Below are positions 1 through 8,262 of a DNA stretch of 64,000 nt, in pieces. The translations under genes and the position numbers were made by a program. The notes beneath the pieces were generated by a model that worked only from the letters and a program-made list of their open reading frames with translations, searched no databases and was not told the origin of the DNA. Source of the stretch: CALAGB01 sp963815715 (lineage in GTDB: Bacteria; Chloroflexota; Chloroflexia; Thermomicrobiales; Thermomicrobiaceae); contig CAWFHU010000001.1 of assembly GCA_963815715.1 (NCBI GenBank), forward strand, positions 1,240,001 to 1,304,000, given 5' to 3'. Numbering within the stretch: the stretch's first letter is position 1; each line of letters starts with the position of its first letter.

Positions 1-1422
1 TCACCCTCCGTCGGCCCACGCGAAATCGGCATCTTTGTCGTCGTTTCGCTCGCCCTGCTAATGTCGAGTATCGATTCGACCATCGTGGCGGTCGGTCTTC
101 CCAACATGATGGCCGGTCTCCATACGAACCTGGTATGGATCGGCTGGGTCCTCACCGCCTACAGTCTGATGCAGACCATCATCATGCCGATGGCCGGCAA
201 ATTGAGTGACGACTTCGGCCGCAAGAACCTCTTCCTGGGATGCGTGATCCTCTTCACCGCCAGCTCGCTGCTGTGCGCCGTAGCGCCGAACGTCTATCTG
301 CTGATCTTCTTCCGCGTGTTGCAAGCCATCGGCGGCGGCGCGTTCATGCCCTCGGCGGCCGGCATCGTGAGCGACGTCTTTGGCGCCAAGAACCGCGGCA
401 CCGCCATCGGGCTCTTCACCAGCGTCTTTCCGATCGGCGGCATCATCGGTCCGAACCTGGGCGGCTGGGTCATCGACACGTTCAGCTGGCGCGCGATGTT
501 CTCGGTCAACGTCCCAATCGGCATCGTGTTACTGGCGGTGGGTATCTTCATCCTCCCATCGGGCGGCCGCGTCGCCACGAGCCGCAGCATCGACCTGGTC
601 GGCGCCGGAGCGTTTGCCGCGGGGATCGTTGGCATCATGTACGGCATGACGGTCTGGGGAAATCAGATCAGCTTCAGCGCTCAGGTCATCCTGTGGGTGG
701 CTGTTGGCCTGGCCGCACTCGTCTTCTTCATCTACCATGAGGGACACACGCGCGACCCCATGATCGACCTGCGGCTGCTGAAAGAGCGGGCCTTCTTCGC
801 GGCCAACCTCTACAACCTGTTGTATGGCGCACTCGTCTTCGGCTTCTTCAGCTTTATCCCGCTCTACGCCACCGAGCAGTACGGTATGTCGGCCAGCGCC
901 TCCGGCTTTATTCTGACGCCACGCGCGGTCGTCATGATCGCGGTTTCAGCCATCAGCTCGTTCATGCTGATCCGCTTTGGCTATCGTCTGCCGATGATCC
1001 TGGGAATCATCCTGGTCTCGATCAGCCTCTTTCTCACCAGCCAGGGATGGCATGGCGCGACACTCTTTGGCCATGGAATCAGCAACGTCGTGCTGCTCTC
1101 GTCGCTCATCATGATCAGTGGATTTGGCGTCGGTCTTGGGGGTCCCGCCGCGAACAACGCCGCCATCGAACTGATGCCGGACGCCGTGGCACGCATCACC
1201 GGTTTGCGCGGCATGTTCCGTACGACGGGCGGCGTGCTGGGAACGGCCACCATCGTGCTGATCCTGGCGCACGACAAGAACCAGGGCGTCGGACTCGAGC
1301 ACGTCTTCTTCGGGTTGTCGATTCTGGTGTTGTTGGCGATTCCGCCGATCTTCCTGATTCCGGACAATGCCCGCATGCGCCGCAAGGCGGCCGGCATCGA
1401 GGTCCACGCCGGGATAGAGTGA
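1..1422 (+). CDS. MFS multidrug exporter, DHA2 (EmrB/QacA) type, 5' end missing
   Basis: The reading frame is open from the first base of the window, so the start lies upstream. The first ATG inside, at 61, falls within the first transmembrane segment (context LLMSSIDSTIVAVGLP, the usual TM1 region of DHA2 exporters) and is unlikely to be the start. The visible 473 residues are almost wholly hydrophobic helices. The loop-2/3 signature GKLSDDFGRK and the motif-C-like GGIIGPNLGGW mark a proton-driven drug antiporter of the inner membrane, probably with 14 helices. The substrate cannot be predicted. The family is clear. Confidence 0.88.
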   Translation, partial: SPSVGPREIGIFVVVSLALLMSSIDSTIVAVGLPNMMAGLHTNLVWIGWVLTAYSLMQTIIMPMAGKLSDDFGRKNLFLGCVILFTASSLLCAVAPNVYLLIFFRVLQAIGGGAFMPSAAGIVSDVFGAKNRGTAIGLFTSVFPIGGIIGPNLGGWVIDTFSWRAMFSVNVPIGIVLLAVGIFILPSGGRVATSRSIDLVGAGAFAAGIVGIMYGMTVWGNQISFSAQVILWVAVGLAALVFFIYHEGHTRDPMIDLRLLKERAFFAANLYNLLYGALVFGFFSFIPLYATEQYGMSASASGFILTPRAVVMIAVSAISSFMLIRFGYRLPMILGIILVSISLFLTSQGWHGATLFGHGISNVVLLSSLIMISGFGVGLGGPAANNAAIELMPDAVARITGLRGMFRTTGGVLGTATIVLILAHDKNQGVGLEHVFFGLSILVLLAIPPIFLIPDNARMRRKAAGIEVHAGIE

Positions 1423-1471
1423 TGAATTCCAGCCTTCTGGAACGAGCGTAGCCAGCGCCTCCCTGTCGAGA

Positions 1472-1498
1472 CGGGAGGACACAAGGTCCCTCCCCTAC
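1472..1498. repeat. intergenic hairpin repeat, GTAGGGG family
   Basis: Read on the minus strand the unit begins GTAGGGG and folds into a hairpin with arms GGGAGGAC and GTCCYTCCC around ACAAG. The same core recurs at 47973-47997. It lies between the convergent MFS and histidine-kinase genes and might act as a terminator for either. Confidence 0.6.
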
Positions 1499-1515
1499 AA
1501 CACCTTGCGCTGTTC

Positions 1516-2832
1516 TTACGACGAGCCGGGTACTCGCTCTCCACGCAGTGGATGGCGGCCGATCCAGGCTGAGATCTGGTCGATGCGGCTGAACTCGACC
1601 AGCGGCAGGCGCACCGTGACGTGCGTCCCCACATCCAGGATGCTGGAGATGGTCAGCTCTCCACCGTGTGCCTCCACCAGCGACTTGGCGATCGAGAGTC
1701 CAAGTCCGGCGCCACCATGCTTGCGCGATCGCGCCACATCGACCCGCACGAAGCGGTTGAAGACCTGATCGAGCTGATCCGGCGGAATCCCCTCGCCGGT
1801 GTCGACCACGTCCAGCAGCGCCTCGGCCCCCTGACGTCGCGCGGAGATGAGAACTTCGCCGTCTCGCGGCGTGTGCTTGATGGCGTTGTCGAGCAGGATC
1901 AGCAACACCTGCTGCAGGCGATCGGGGTCGGCCTCGACCACGAGAGGCTCCCCGCTTCGATCGACCGAAACGGCAATGCCGTTGTCGGCGGCGATCGGCT
2001 GCACGCGCTGCACAGCCTCCTGCGCCGACTCAAGCAAATCGAGCGGCGCGACGGCCAGCCCAAGCTCGCCCAGGTCGGAACGAGCAAGCGTCAACAGATC
2101 GCCCGCCAACCGTTCGAGACGCAGGATCTCGTCGCGAATGTCGTCGAACAACTCGCCATTATCTTCGAGCGGTTCCTCGCGATGCCGATCCAACAAGTCG
2201 GTGGCCGAGTGCAGAATCGTCAGTGGGGTGCGCAGCTCGTGTGACGCGTCGGCGATGAATTGCTGTTGGCGCTGGAACGTCGCCTCGATGGGGACCAGGG
2301 CTCTCCCCGCAAGGAACGATGCGCCGAGAAGCGAGAGTCCGAGCCCAATGCCGCCACCCAGCAGCAGACCGAGAAGCAGCCGATGAAGAGCTCGCTCCTC
2401 CGGCGCCAGGCTTTGGCCGACGACGAGATCCGTAGGTAATCCACCACGAACCTGAATCTGGCTCACCTGAATGCGAACCTTGTCATCGCCGATCTCGATG
2501 GTTTTGAACGAGCCTTTGGGGTTGTCGAAGACGTTGGACGGGAGCTTGCTTACGTCAACCGACTGCGGATTGACGATGACCTGGCCATCGGTCGACGCAA
2601 TGAGGTAGAAGACGCCACCACTGTAACCGTCGCTGCTGAGAGCCAGATCGTGCTCGTCCATGTCATGAAGCGTCAAACTGGTGGCGACGCTGCGACTAGC
2701 GAGGTTGCGGTCGACCTCGTTGATCAAGCTGTGCGACAGCGTCACGTAGACCGCGATGCCGACGGCGACGAGGATGAGCCCCAGAATCAGCAGGTTCCAG
2801 CCGAGCAGATGGCGGCGAATACCAGTGAACAC
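1516..2832 (-). CDS. sensor histidine kinase, two-component system
   Basis: A 438-residue membrane kinase that would autophosphorylate and pass phosphate to the response regulator encoded just before it. It has a transmembrane helix at about residues 12-31, an extracytoplasmic sensor of about 115 residues, and a second helix at about 152-175. The HisKA box ASHELRTPLT contains the phospho-acceptor His198. The HATPase domain shows the N box (DNAIKHTP), DTGEGIP and GGAGLGLSIA. The start lies 2 bp past the regulator stop, so the two genes are co-transcribed. They are divergent from the redox operon at 3834, which they may regulate; that is inference from position. The signal sensed is unknown. 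Confidence 0.92.
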   Translation of the reverse strand: MFTGIRRHLLGWNLLILGLILVAVGIAVYVTLSHSLINEVDRNLASRSVATSLTLHDMDEHDLALSSDGYSGGVFYLIASTDGQVIVNPQSVDVSKLPSNVFDNPKGSFKTIEIGDDKVRIQVSQIQVRGGLPTDLVVGQSLAPEERALHRLLLGLLLGGGIGLGLSLLGASFLAGRALVPIEATFQRQQQFIADASHELRTPLTILHSATDLLDRHREEPLEDNGELFDDIRDEILRLERLAGDLLTLARSDLGELGLAVAPLDLLESAQEAVQRVQPIAADNGIAVSVDRSGEPLVVEADPDRLQQVLLILLDNAIKHTPRDGEVLISARRQGAEALLDVVDTGEGIPPDQLDQVFNRFVRVDVARSRKHGGAGLGLSIAKSLVEAHGGELTISSILDVGTHVTVRLPLVEFSRIDQISAWIGRHPLRGERVPGSS

Positions 2833-2834
2833 CG

Positions 2835-3506
2835 CTATTCCCTAATGCTATAGCCAACACCGCGAATGGTGCGGATGAGCGGTCTTTGGAAACCACGGTC
2901 GACTTTGTTCCTCAGGTAATGAATGTACGTTTCGACCACGTTCGACGTCAACGTCGCGTCGTATCCCCACACGTGATCGCTCAGCTGCGATTTGGTGAGG
3001 ACCTGTCCGCGATGGCGCATCAGGTACTCGAGCACCTCGAACTCCTTGGTCGTCAGCTCTATGGACTGACCGCCGCGTCGAGCAAGGCGGGCACCGAGAT
3101 CGAGCGTCAGATCGGCCACGTGCAGAGCCTGGTCGTCCGGTTCCTCTGCCGCTCGGCGAACGAGCGCGCGGATCCGGGCATGGAGCTCGTCCATCGAGAA
3201 GGGCTTCGCCAGATAATCATCCGCCCCGGCGTCAAGTCCACGCACTTTGTCCGGAACACTGTCCCGTGCCGTCAGCATGAGGATGGGCGTGCGTACCCGC
3301 TGTTTGCGCAGGTTGCGGCAGACGGTCAGCCCGTCCATTTGAGGCAAAAGGATGTCGAGGAGGACGATGTCGAAGGCCCCGGAGAGCGCTCGCTGCAAGC
3401 CATCGAGCCCGTCGTGAGCAACCTCAACCCGGTTCCCCGCCTCGGTAAGCCCGCGCGCCACGATCCTCGCGACCCGTTCGTCATCTTCAACCACGAGCAC
3501 ATACAT
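2835..3506 (-). CDS. OmpR/PhoB-family response regulator
   Basis: The N-terminal receiver domain carries the acidic pocket EDDE (residues 7-10), phospho-acceptor Asp51 in LLDILLPQMDG, and the LAKPF lysine. The C-terminal winged-helix DNA-binding domain shows the family signature in LTTKEFEVLEYL and ends in RTIRGVGYSIRE. I chose the ATG at 3506 because the conserved core begins MYVLVVEDD; an upstream ATG at 3527 would add seven residues. The gene is first in a two-gene unit with the kinase and shares a 0.3-kb divergent intergenic region with the redox operon. Confidence 0.93.
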   Translation of the reverse strand: MYVLVVEDDERVARIVARGLTEAGNRVEVAHDGLDGLQRALSGAFDIVLLDILLPQMDGLTVCRNLRKQRVRTPILMLTARDSVPDKVRGLDAGADDYLAKPFSMDELHARIRALVRRAAEEPDDQALHVADLTLDLGARLARRGGQSIELTTKEFEVLEYLMRHRGQVLTKSQLSDHVWGYDATLTSNVVETYIHYLRNKVDRGFQRPLIRTIRGVGYSIRE

Positions 3507-3833
3507 CGTTCTCTTCGTCCTCATCACGTCGTGATGTTGCGTTGCCTGTTCTCAGCCGTTTCCAATCTTGCCCCACTAGGCTTCATGCTGACGACGTCTT
3601 GGTCCTGAAAACGAGCGGGACCATGTCCGATGTCGATAGCTGATGGTCGGAGCACAGATGCAAGACGACACGAGTCGAACCACAATCCGCGAGAAGCGGG
3701 GCGACGTAGCACGATCGCACCGCCGTGCACCGCTCAAGACGATAGTGCATCGGCCTTCAGCCCGAATTAATTCGACACTCATAGCCAATTCAGTCGATTC
3801 GCGCATCATAGACTGGACTTCAAAGGAAAAGGC
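3507..3833. other. divergent intergenic region between response regulator and redox operon
   Basis: About 330 bp without a convincing gene. It must hold promoters for both directions. The only local symmetry I see is GAATTAATTC near 3764-3773. No consensus sigma-70 promoter stood out. A response-regulator binding site would be expected here but I could not identify direct repeats. Confidence 0.4.
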
Positions 3834-5156
3834 GTGATCGAGTCCGAAACCATTCAATCGCACGACACCGCACCGATGAGCAAGAATCGTCTGATCGACC
3901 CTATGCAGACGGACCGTGAGACGCTGCGCGAATATCGGGAGCGCGGTGGCTATGACCGAGGTGCCTGGAGCCGCACGCCTGCCGAACTCATTGACGTGAT
4001 CACGCGGAGCGGACTGCTGGGCCGCGGAGGGTCCGCCTTTCCAGCCGGTCGGAAGTGGAGCGCGGTCGCCGAACAACCCGGTAGCCATTCCGTGCTTGTC
4101 AACGCCGCGGAATCGGAACCGGCCAGTCGCAAGGACGCGACCCTGATGCTGCTTCGCCCGCACTTAGTCGTCGAAGGCGCACTCCTTGCCGCGCATGCCG
4201 TCGGAGCCGGTGACGTGACTTTCTATCTTCACTCCGGTGAGGAACGAATCGAAGAATCGATCTCTGGGGCCGTCAAAGAGCTACGACGAAGCGGCACCAA
4301 TCTCCCAAATGTTCGTCTGGTGACGGCCGAGCCCGGTTACGTGGCCGGTGAAGAGTCGGCGGCCATTCAGCGAGTGAACGGCCGAGCCGCCAAGCCGACC
4401 GTCAAGCCGCCGCGTCCCTTCGAACGTGGCATCAAACGTCGACCAACCCTGGTGAACAACGTGGAGACGCTGGCAAACGTGCCGCTCATCGCCGCGCATG
4501 GAGCCGAGTGGTTTCGCTCGATCGGGACGTCGGAGCTTCCCGGCACGCTATTGGTCACGCTTACCGGGGCGGTCTCCAACCCGGGCGTCTACGAAGTTCC
4601 CGGAGGCGCTGAGCTCAAATGGATTCTGGAAGAGACCGGCGGCATCGAACGGGGTGAATCACTCTATGCCCTCCTCCCCGGAGGCTATTTCTCCGGCTGG
4701 CTGCGCGAGCAGGACGTCCGGCGTGGTGCGGCGTTGCAACCCGACAGCTTGCGACAACACGGAGCCGCGCTCGGAACGGCCGCGATCACCGTCGTTCCAA
4801 ATTCGGTCTGTGGCCTACGACAAGCCGCGGCGCTCTTGCGCTTTTTCGCCAACGAATCGGCGCGCCAATGCGGACCGTGCACCTTTGGCACGGCGGCGAT
4901 GGCCGACATCCTGGAGCGCGTCGTAGATGGCAAGGCGGAGTCGGACGATCTGACGCGACTTCAGCGATATGCCGAAGAGATGCTGCCGCGGCGGGGTGCA
5001 TGCGGCCATCTCGATGGAGCGGCATTGGCTGCGAGATCGGCACTCGAAGTCTTTCGCAACGAGATCCCGCAGCACATGCGCGGCGGCACGTGCGGACGTG
5101 CGGCCCGCGTCATCCTTCCGGGTCTAGAAAGCTACGGAGCATATGGGCAGGAGTAG
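3834..5156 (+). CDS. NuoF-like flavoprotein with SLBB and partial N3-type iron-sulfur site
   Basis: A 440-residue protein related to the NADH-binding 51-kDa subunit of complex I. Residues 60-75 (LLGRGGSAFPAGRKW) match the FMN/NADH loop. ESEPASRKD (93-101) and AGEESAAI (171-178) match the NuoF flavin-site motifs, and TLVNNVETLANVP (205-217) precedes the SLBB domain. In the C-terminal cluster domain Cys346, Cys349 and Cys390 are present, but the first ligand of the usual C-x2-C-x2-C is Ala343, so the cluster has only three obvious ligands. It probably moves electrons between a pyridine nucleotide and the ferredoxin encoded next, whose start overlaps this gene by 14 bp. No NuoE or NuoG lies nearby, so it is not part of complex I. 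The GTG start follows AAGGAAAAG; the ATGs at about 3876 and 3903 are alternatives. Confidence 0.85.
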   Translation: MIESETIQSHDTAPMSKNRLIDPMQTDRETLREYRERGGYDRGAWSRTPAELIDVITRSGLLGRGGSAFPAGRKWSAVAEQPGSHSVLVNAAESEPASRKDATLMLLRPHLVVEGALLAAHAVGAGDVTFYLHSGEERIEESISGAVKELRRSGTNLPNVRLVTAEPGYVAGEESAAIQRVNGRAAKPTVKPPRPFERGIKRRPTLVNNVETLANVPLIAAHGAEWFRSIGTSELPGTLLVTLTGAVSNPGVYEVPGGAELKWILEETGGIERGESLYALLPGGYFSGWLREQDVRRGAALQPDSLRQHGAALGTAAITVVPNSVCGLRQAAALLRFFANESARQCGPCTFGTAAMADILERVVDGKAESDDLTRLQRYAEEMLPRRGACGHLDGAALAARSALEVFRNEIPQHMRGGTCGRAARVILPGLESYGAYGQE

Positions 5157-5418
5157 AACGTCATCCGGCACGCGCCGCTATCTGCGGATTCGCGTGAATC
5201 CGATCAAGTGCACCGCATTTGGATTTTGCGGTGAGTTTCTACCTGAGGTCTTCGATCTCGACGACTGGGGCTATGCCTGGCTGCAGCGCTCGGAGGTGCC
5301 CATGTCCCTGGAGCAGGCCGCCTATGAGACGGCACGGTGTTGCCCAACCGGCGCGATCACGGTCGAGGTCGTCGAGGAGCCCAAATCGGACGAGCCGACG
5401 CGTTCTAAGTCTCGTTAG
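5143..5418 (+). CDS. small single-cluster ferredoxin ([3Fe-4S] or [4Fe-4S])
   Basis: A 91-residue acidic ferredoxin. The ligand pattern is Cys23-x5-Cys29 with Cys67-Pro in ARCCPTGAI, which is the layout of the single-cluster [3Fe-4S] ferredoxins common in Gram-positive-type bacteria; Cys66 is an extra neighbouring cysteine. The first 20 residues are basic and poorly conserved in type, so a start slightly downstream is possible. The gene overlaps the end of the NuoF-like gene, implying translational coupling and a direct electron-transfer partnership. The likely next acceptor is the membrane protein at 6797, by inference from the operon. Confidence 0.85.
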   Translation: MGRSRTSSGTRRYLRIRVNPIKCTAFGFCGEFLPEVFDLDDWGYAWLQRSEVPMSLEQAAYETARCCPTGAITVEVVEEPKSDEPTRSKSR

Positions 5419-5460
5419 GCGTCCATTCAATTCGCAGTACATCTTGGAGAAACATCAATC

Positions 5461-5844
5461 ATGGCAAGTAGCTCTCGAACGGCGGACAACGCCAAACATG
5501 TTCCGAAGACACTGAGCCGTCATGGCTCTAACCAACGCGACTGGATCGTCTCGCGCATCCGCATGGTGCGACGGCTCACGGTGGTGCTCAGCTTCGCGGG
5601 TGGCGCCGTCTTTACTGGACTGGCCCTGCGACACTCGACACTGCCGAGCAATGCGGCGCCGCTTACGGCCAACGACACCAACGTGGCATCATCGTCGCAG
5701 GCGAGCCAATCTGGCAACGTGCCGAGCCAATCCCTCTTCGATAATCAATCGTCGAGCAATTTCTCGGTCGCACCGGCTGCTCCCGCACCACAGACGTCGC
5801 AGCCGACGGGCACGCGATCTCGACATCGCTCAGGGACCTCGTAG
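5461..5844 (+). CDS. small single-pass membrane protein, Ser/Gln/Pro-rich
   Basis: A 127-residue protein of unknown function. Residues about 38-57 (VVLSFAGGAVFTGLALRHS) form one hydrophobic segment preceded by basic residues, so the basic N-terminus is probably cytoplasmic and the Ser/Gln/Asn/Pro-rich tail is outside. No enzyme motif and no cysteine is visible. The ATG follows CTTGGAGAAACATCA, a good ribosome site. It lies between the ferredoxin and apbE with 42- and 9-bp gaps, so it belongs to the same operon, perhaps as an anchor or assembly partner. Confidence 0.6.
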   Translation: MASSSRTADNAKHVPKTLSRHGSNQRDWIVSRIRMVRRLTVVLSFAGGAVFTGLALRHSTLPSNAAPLTANDTNVASSSQASQSGNVPSQSLFDNQSSSNFSVAPAAPAPQTSQPTGTRSRHRSGTS

Positions 5845-5853
5845 GCGAGCCTG

Positions 5854-6793
5854 ATGACTGCACCGATCAACCTAACCACGACTGACATCGTTACTGCTCG
5901 CTTCGACGCACTCGGAACCGAAATCGTGGTCTCGGTCACCGACATCAGCTATCTCTCTATGGTGCTGGAGCATACGCACCACTGTATCGACGAGGTCGAC
6001 CGTACCTTCAGCCGTTTCCGCAGGGACAGCGAGCTTGAGCGCTTGCATCGACGTAGCGGAATTCACAAGGCGTCGCCACTCTTCATCGAATTGCTCGAAT
6101 TGGCACTGCGCGCGTCACGATCTACTGACGGGCTGTTCGATCCGACCATTCGCGACGCACTCGAGGCGGCAGGCTACGATCGCAGCATCGAACTGCTGGA
6201 AGCGAACGGTCCCGGAGCCGAGCGCGACGCCGTTCCAGCCGGGCGCTGGAGCGACATCGAAGTCGACGCTCGACGTGGTGAAGTCTTCATTCCCGAGGGC
6301 GTGCGCCTCGACTTCGGCGGCATCGGCAAGGGATTCGCCGTCGACTACGCTCTGCGCGGCCTACCGCCCGTCGATTGCGGCGTGCTGATCAGCGCCGGGG
6401 GCGACATGGCCGTCGCGGGACCACCGCCCGACGGCGGATGGATCTGCGAAATAGGTACCACGCGAGAAGCCGATTCAGACGAGACGGTGCTCCTCCAGCG
6501 AGGAGCGATCGCGACGTCCGGCCTCGGACGACGTCAGTGGATGCGGGATGGTCAGCGCCAGCATCACCTGATCGATCCGACCAACGGAAAGCCTTCTGCC
6601 GGTCCCTGGTCCTTCGTGACAGTCATCGCTGGAACCTGCGTCGCAGCCGATGTGGCCGCCAAGACCGCCTTCCTCAAAGGGGCGCAACGGGCCCGAGTGG
6701 ATCGAATCGCTTGGAATGGCTGGGCGATTCCGCGCATCAACCGGATCAATCACCTACACGGCCTGCTGGCCAATCAGCACCGAGGAGTCCTAA
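5854..6793 (+). CDS. apbE: FAD:FMN transferase, apbE, with an apparent +1 frameshift near 6679-6685
   Basis: ApbE attaches FMN covalently to Ser/Thr of extracytoplasmic redox proteins. Visible motifs are DFGGIGKGFAVD (about 153-164), ISAGGDMAVAG (179-189), ATSGLGRRQW (220-229) and HHLIDPTNG (237-245). Frame 1 is good up to AAKTAFLKGA (about residue 277). Family-like sequence then continues in frame 2 as RNGPEWIESLGMAGRF and ends at a TAA at 6791-6793, only 3 bp before the next gene. Removing one G from GGGG (6679-6682) restores a normal 312-residue protein. The uncorrected frame runs on to 7239 as Arg-rich shadow of the next gene. Either a sequencing error or a recent inactivating mutation. 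Confidence 0.85.
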
Positions 6794-6796
6794 GTC

Positions 6797-7864
6797 TTGT
6801 CTACGTCCACCTCCAACCTCCTATGGTACGTCGGTCGCGGAAGTGGGGTCACCGCCTATCTCCTGCTGACCTTTTCAGTGGTGCTGGGTATCGCGCTCAG
6901 CCGACGCTGGTATTCGACTCGACTGCCACGGATGGTCGTCGACGAGCTGCATCGTTGGCTGACGACCACCTTCTACATCTTCGTCGTCGTTCACGTCGTG
7001 ACGATCCTGATCGACCCGTTCACTCACTTCAACGTGATCGACGTGACGGTACCATTCGCCAGCACTTACCGGCCTATTTGGCTCAGCCTGGGCATCATCG
7101 GAACGGAGCTGAGCATCGCGGCCGGCGCGAGCGTCTGGGTACGAAAGTGGATCGGCTACCGAGTCTGGCACGTGCTGCACTTGACGGCTTACCCCATCTT
7201 CTTGATGTCGCTGCTACACGGCATCGGCACGGGAACTGATACCAAAACATCCTGGATGACCGCGCTCTACGTCGGCAGCTTCGTTCTGGTTGCCGGGGCA
7301 ACACTGTGGCGGCTGATCGAGATTCCTGCCTGGCGCACCGGCGTGATCGTGACGACCTTAGTCACGGCCGCGGCGTTGGTGGTTTGGGGATTGGGTGGAC
7401 CCTATGCGAGCGGCTGGGCCAAGGCAGCAGGGACGCCCGACAAGTTGTTGCAGAAGGCGGCGGTTCAAAACGGCACGACGCTCGATTCAGCGACGGTGCC
7501 GGCGACTCCGACCTCGACGGAGCCCCAGCTGCCCGCAACGATTCAGGACACCTTCACCGGTGAAGTCTTGCTGAACGGAGATCGGACGCAGGCACTCTTC
7601 CGCGGCACAGCAGAGGGGACTAGCACGCTCGACGTCGCCATCCAGCTCAAGGCGACCAGCGCGCAGTTCACCGGCCAGATTCAGCTGCGCACGGCCGATC
7701 ACACGCCACTCTGCTCGGGCGACATCAGTGGGCAAGAACTCGACGCGTTGAACGCAACGTGCAGCGGGTACGGCCAGACGTATCAATTGCGGGTGTCGTT
7801 GGATCCTGAGGGACGAGAGGGATTCCGCGGATCGATCAACGGGTCGCTGAACGGCTCGACCTGA
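6797..7864 (+). CDS. ferric-reductase-like transmembrane protein with C-terminal extracytoplasmic domain
   Basis: A 355-residue membrane protein starting at TTG, 3 bp after the corrected apbE stop. The first 200 residues hold about six helices. Candidate heme b ligands are spaced as in ferric-reductase/NOX cores: His52 and His66 in the second and third segments, His125 or His128 with His141 further on. After a Thr/Pro-rich linker (about 225-245) comes a C-terminal domain of about 110 residues with two cysteines, probably outside the membrane. No flavin or NAD domain is fused, so reducing power must come from partners such as the NuoF-like protein and ferredoxin encoded upstream. The terminal acceptor is unknown. 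Confidence 0.8.
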   Translation: MSTSTSNLLWYVGRGSGVTAYLLLTFSVVLGIALSRRWYSTRLPRMVVDELHRWLTTTFYIFVVVHVVTILIDPFTHFNVIDVTVPFASTYRPIWLSLGIIGTELSIAAGASVWVRKWIGYRVWHVLHLTAYPIFLMSLLHGIGTGTDTKTSWMTALYVGSFVLVAGATLWRLIEIPAWRTGVIVTTLVTAAALVVWGLGGPYASGWAKAAGTPDKLLQKAAVQNGTTLDSATVPATPTSTEPQLPATIQDTFTGEVLLNGDRTQALFRGTAEGTSTLDVAIQLKATSAQFTGQIQLRTADHTPLCSGDISGQELDALNATCSGYGQTYQLRVSLDPEGREGFRGSINGSLNGST

Positions 7865-7873
7865 AACACGTCG

Positions 7874-8131
7874 TCAGCCCTGGGGATCCTCACCCTGCCG
7901 GCCATGGAATCCGCGACCAGGCGCGTGAGAGTGCCCATAGCTTCCATGGTTGTGCCAGACGGGACGATTCTCGGTGGGATCGGCCTTGAAGAGGAATTTG
8001 GGTGGCGTGATGATGCGCTGCGCCAACTGTCCGCAAAACGGGCACGGGTACGGTTCGCCCGCCTTGTCGAGTGGTCGCTCGACGTCGAACCGCGCCTCGC
8101 ATTCTGTGCATCGGAATTCATAACGACGCAC
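7874..8131 (-). CDS. FmdB-family zinc-ribbon protein
   Basis: A small protein of 85 residues beginning RRYEFRCTEC. Two CxxC knuckles (CTEC near the start and CPFC about 23 residues later) form the zinc ribbon of the FmdB/regulatory-protein family, followed by a Gly/His-rich tail. I chose the GTG at 8131, because GAGGAG lies just upstream and the family starts with a Tyr-Glu-Tyr-like strand at once; the TTG at 8146 would add five residues. Convergent with the membrane protein at 6797, with 9 bp between the stops. The molecular role of the family is not established. Confidence 0.82.
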   Translation of the reverse strand: MRRYEFRCTECEARFDVERPLDKAGEPYPCPFCGQLAQRIITPPKFLFKADPTENRPVWHNHGSYGHSHAPGRGFHGRQGEDPQG

Positions 8132-8262
8132 GCAGTCTCTCCTCAATATTAGTGAATGAATCGTCCCCGCGACGGGCTCGCTCGATCGCCAATTCCTGTA
8201 TTATGCCCCGTGTCCAGCAACCGGACAGAAGAGGGCCACCAGACACAGCGAGAGGCAGGGGC

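Noticed and set aside
5854..7239. A 461-residue ApbE reading frame
   Set aside because: The last 150 residues are Arg-rich translation of the next gene in the wrong frame; a frameshift near 6680 explains the missing stop.
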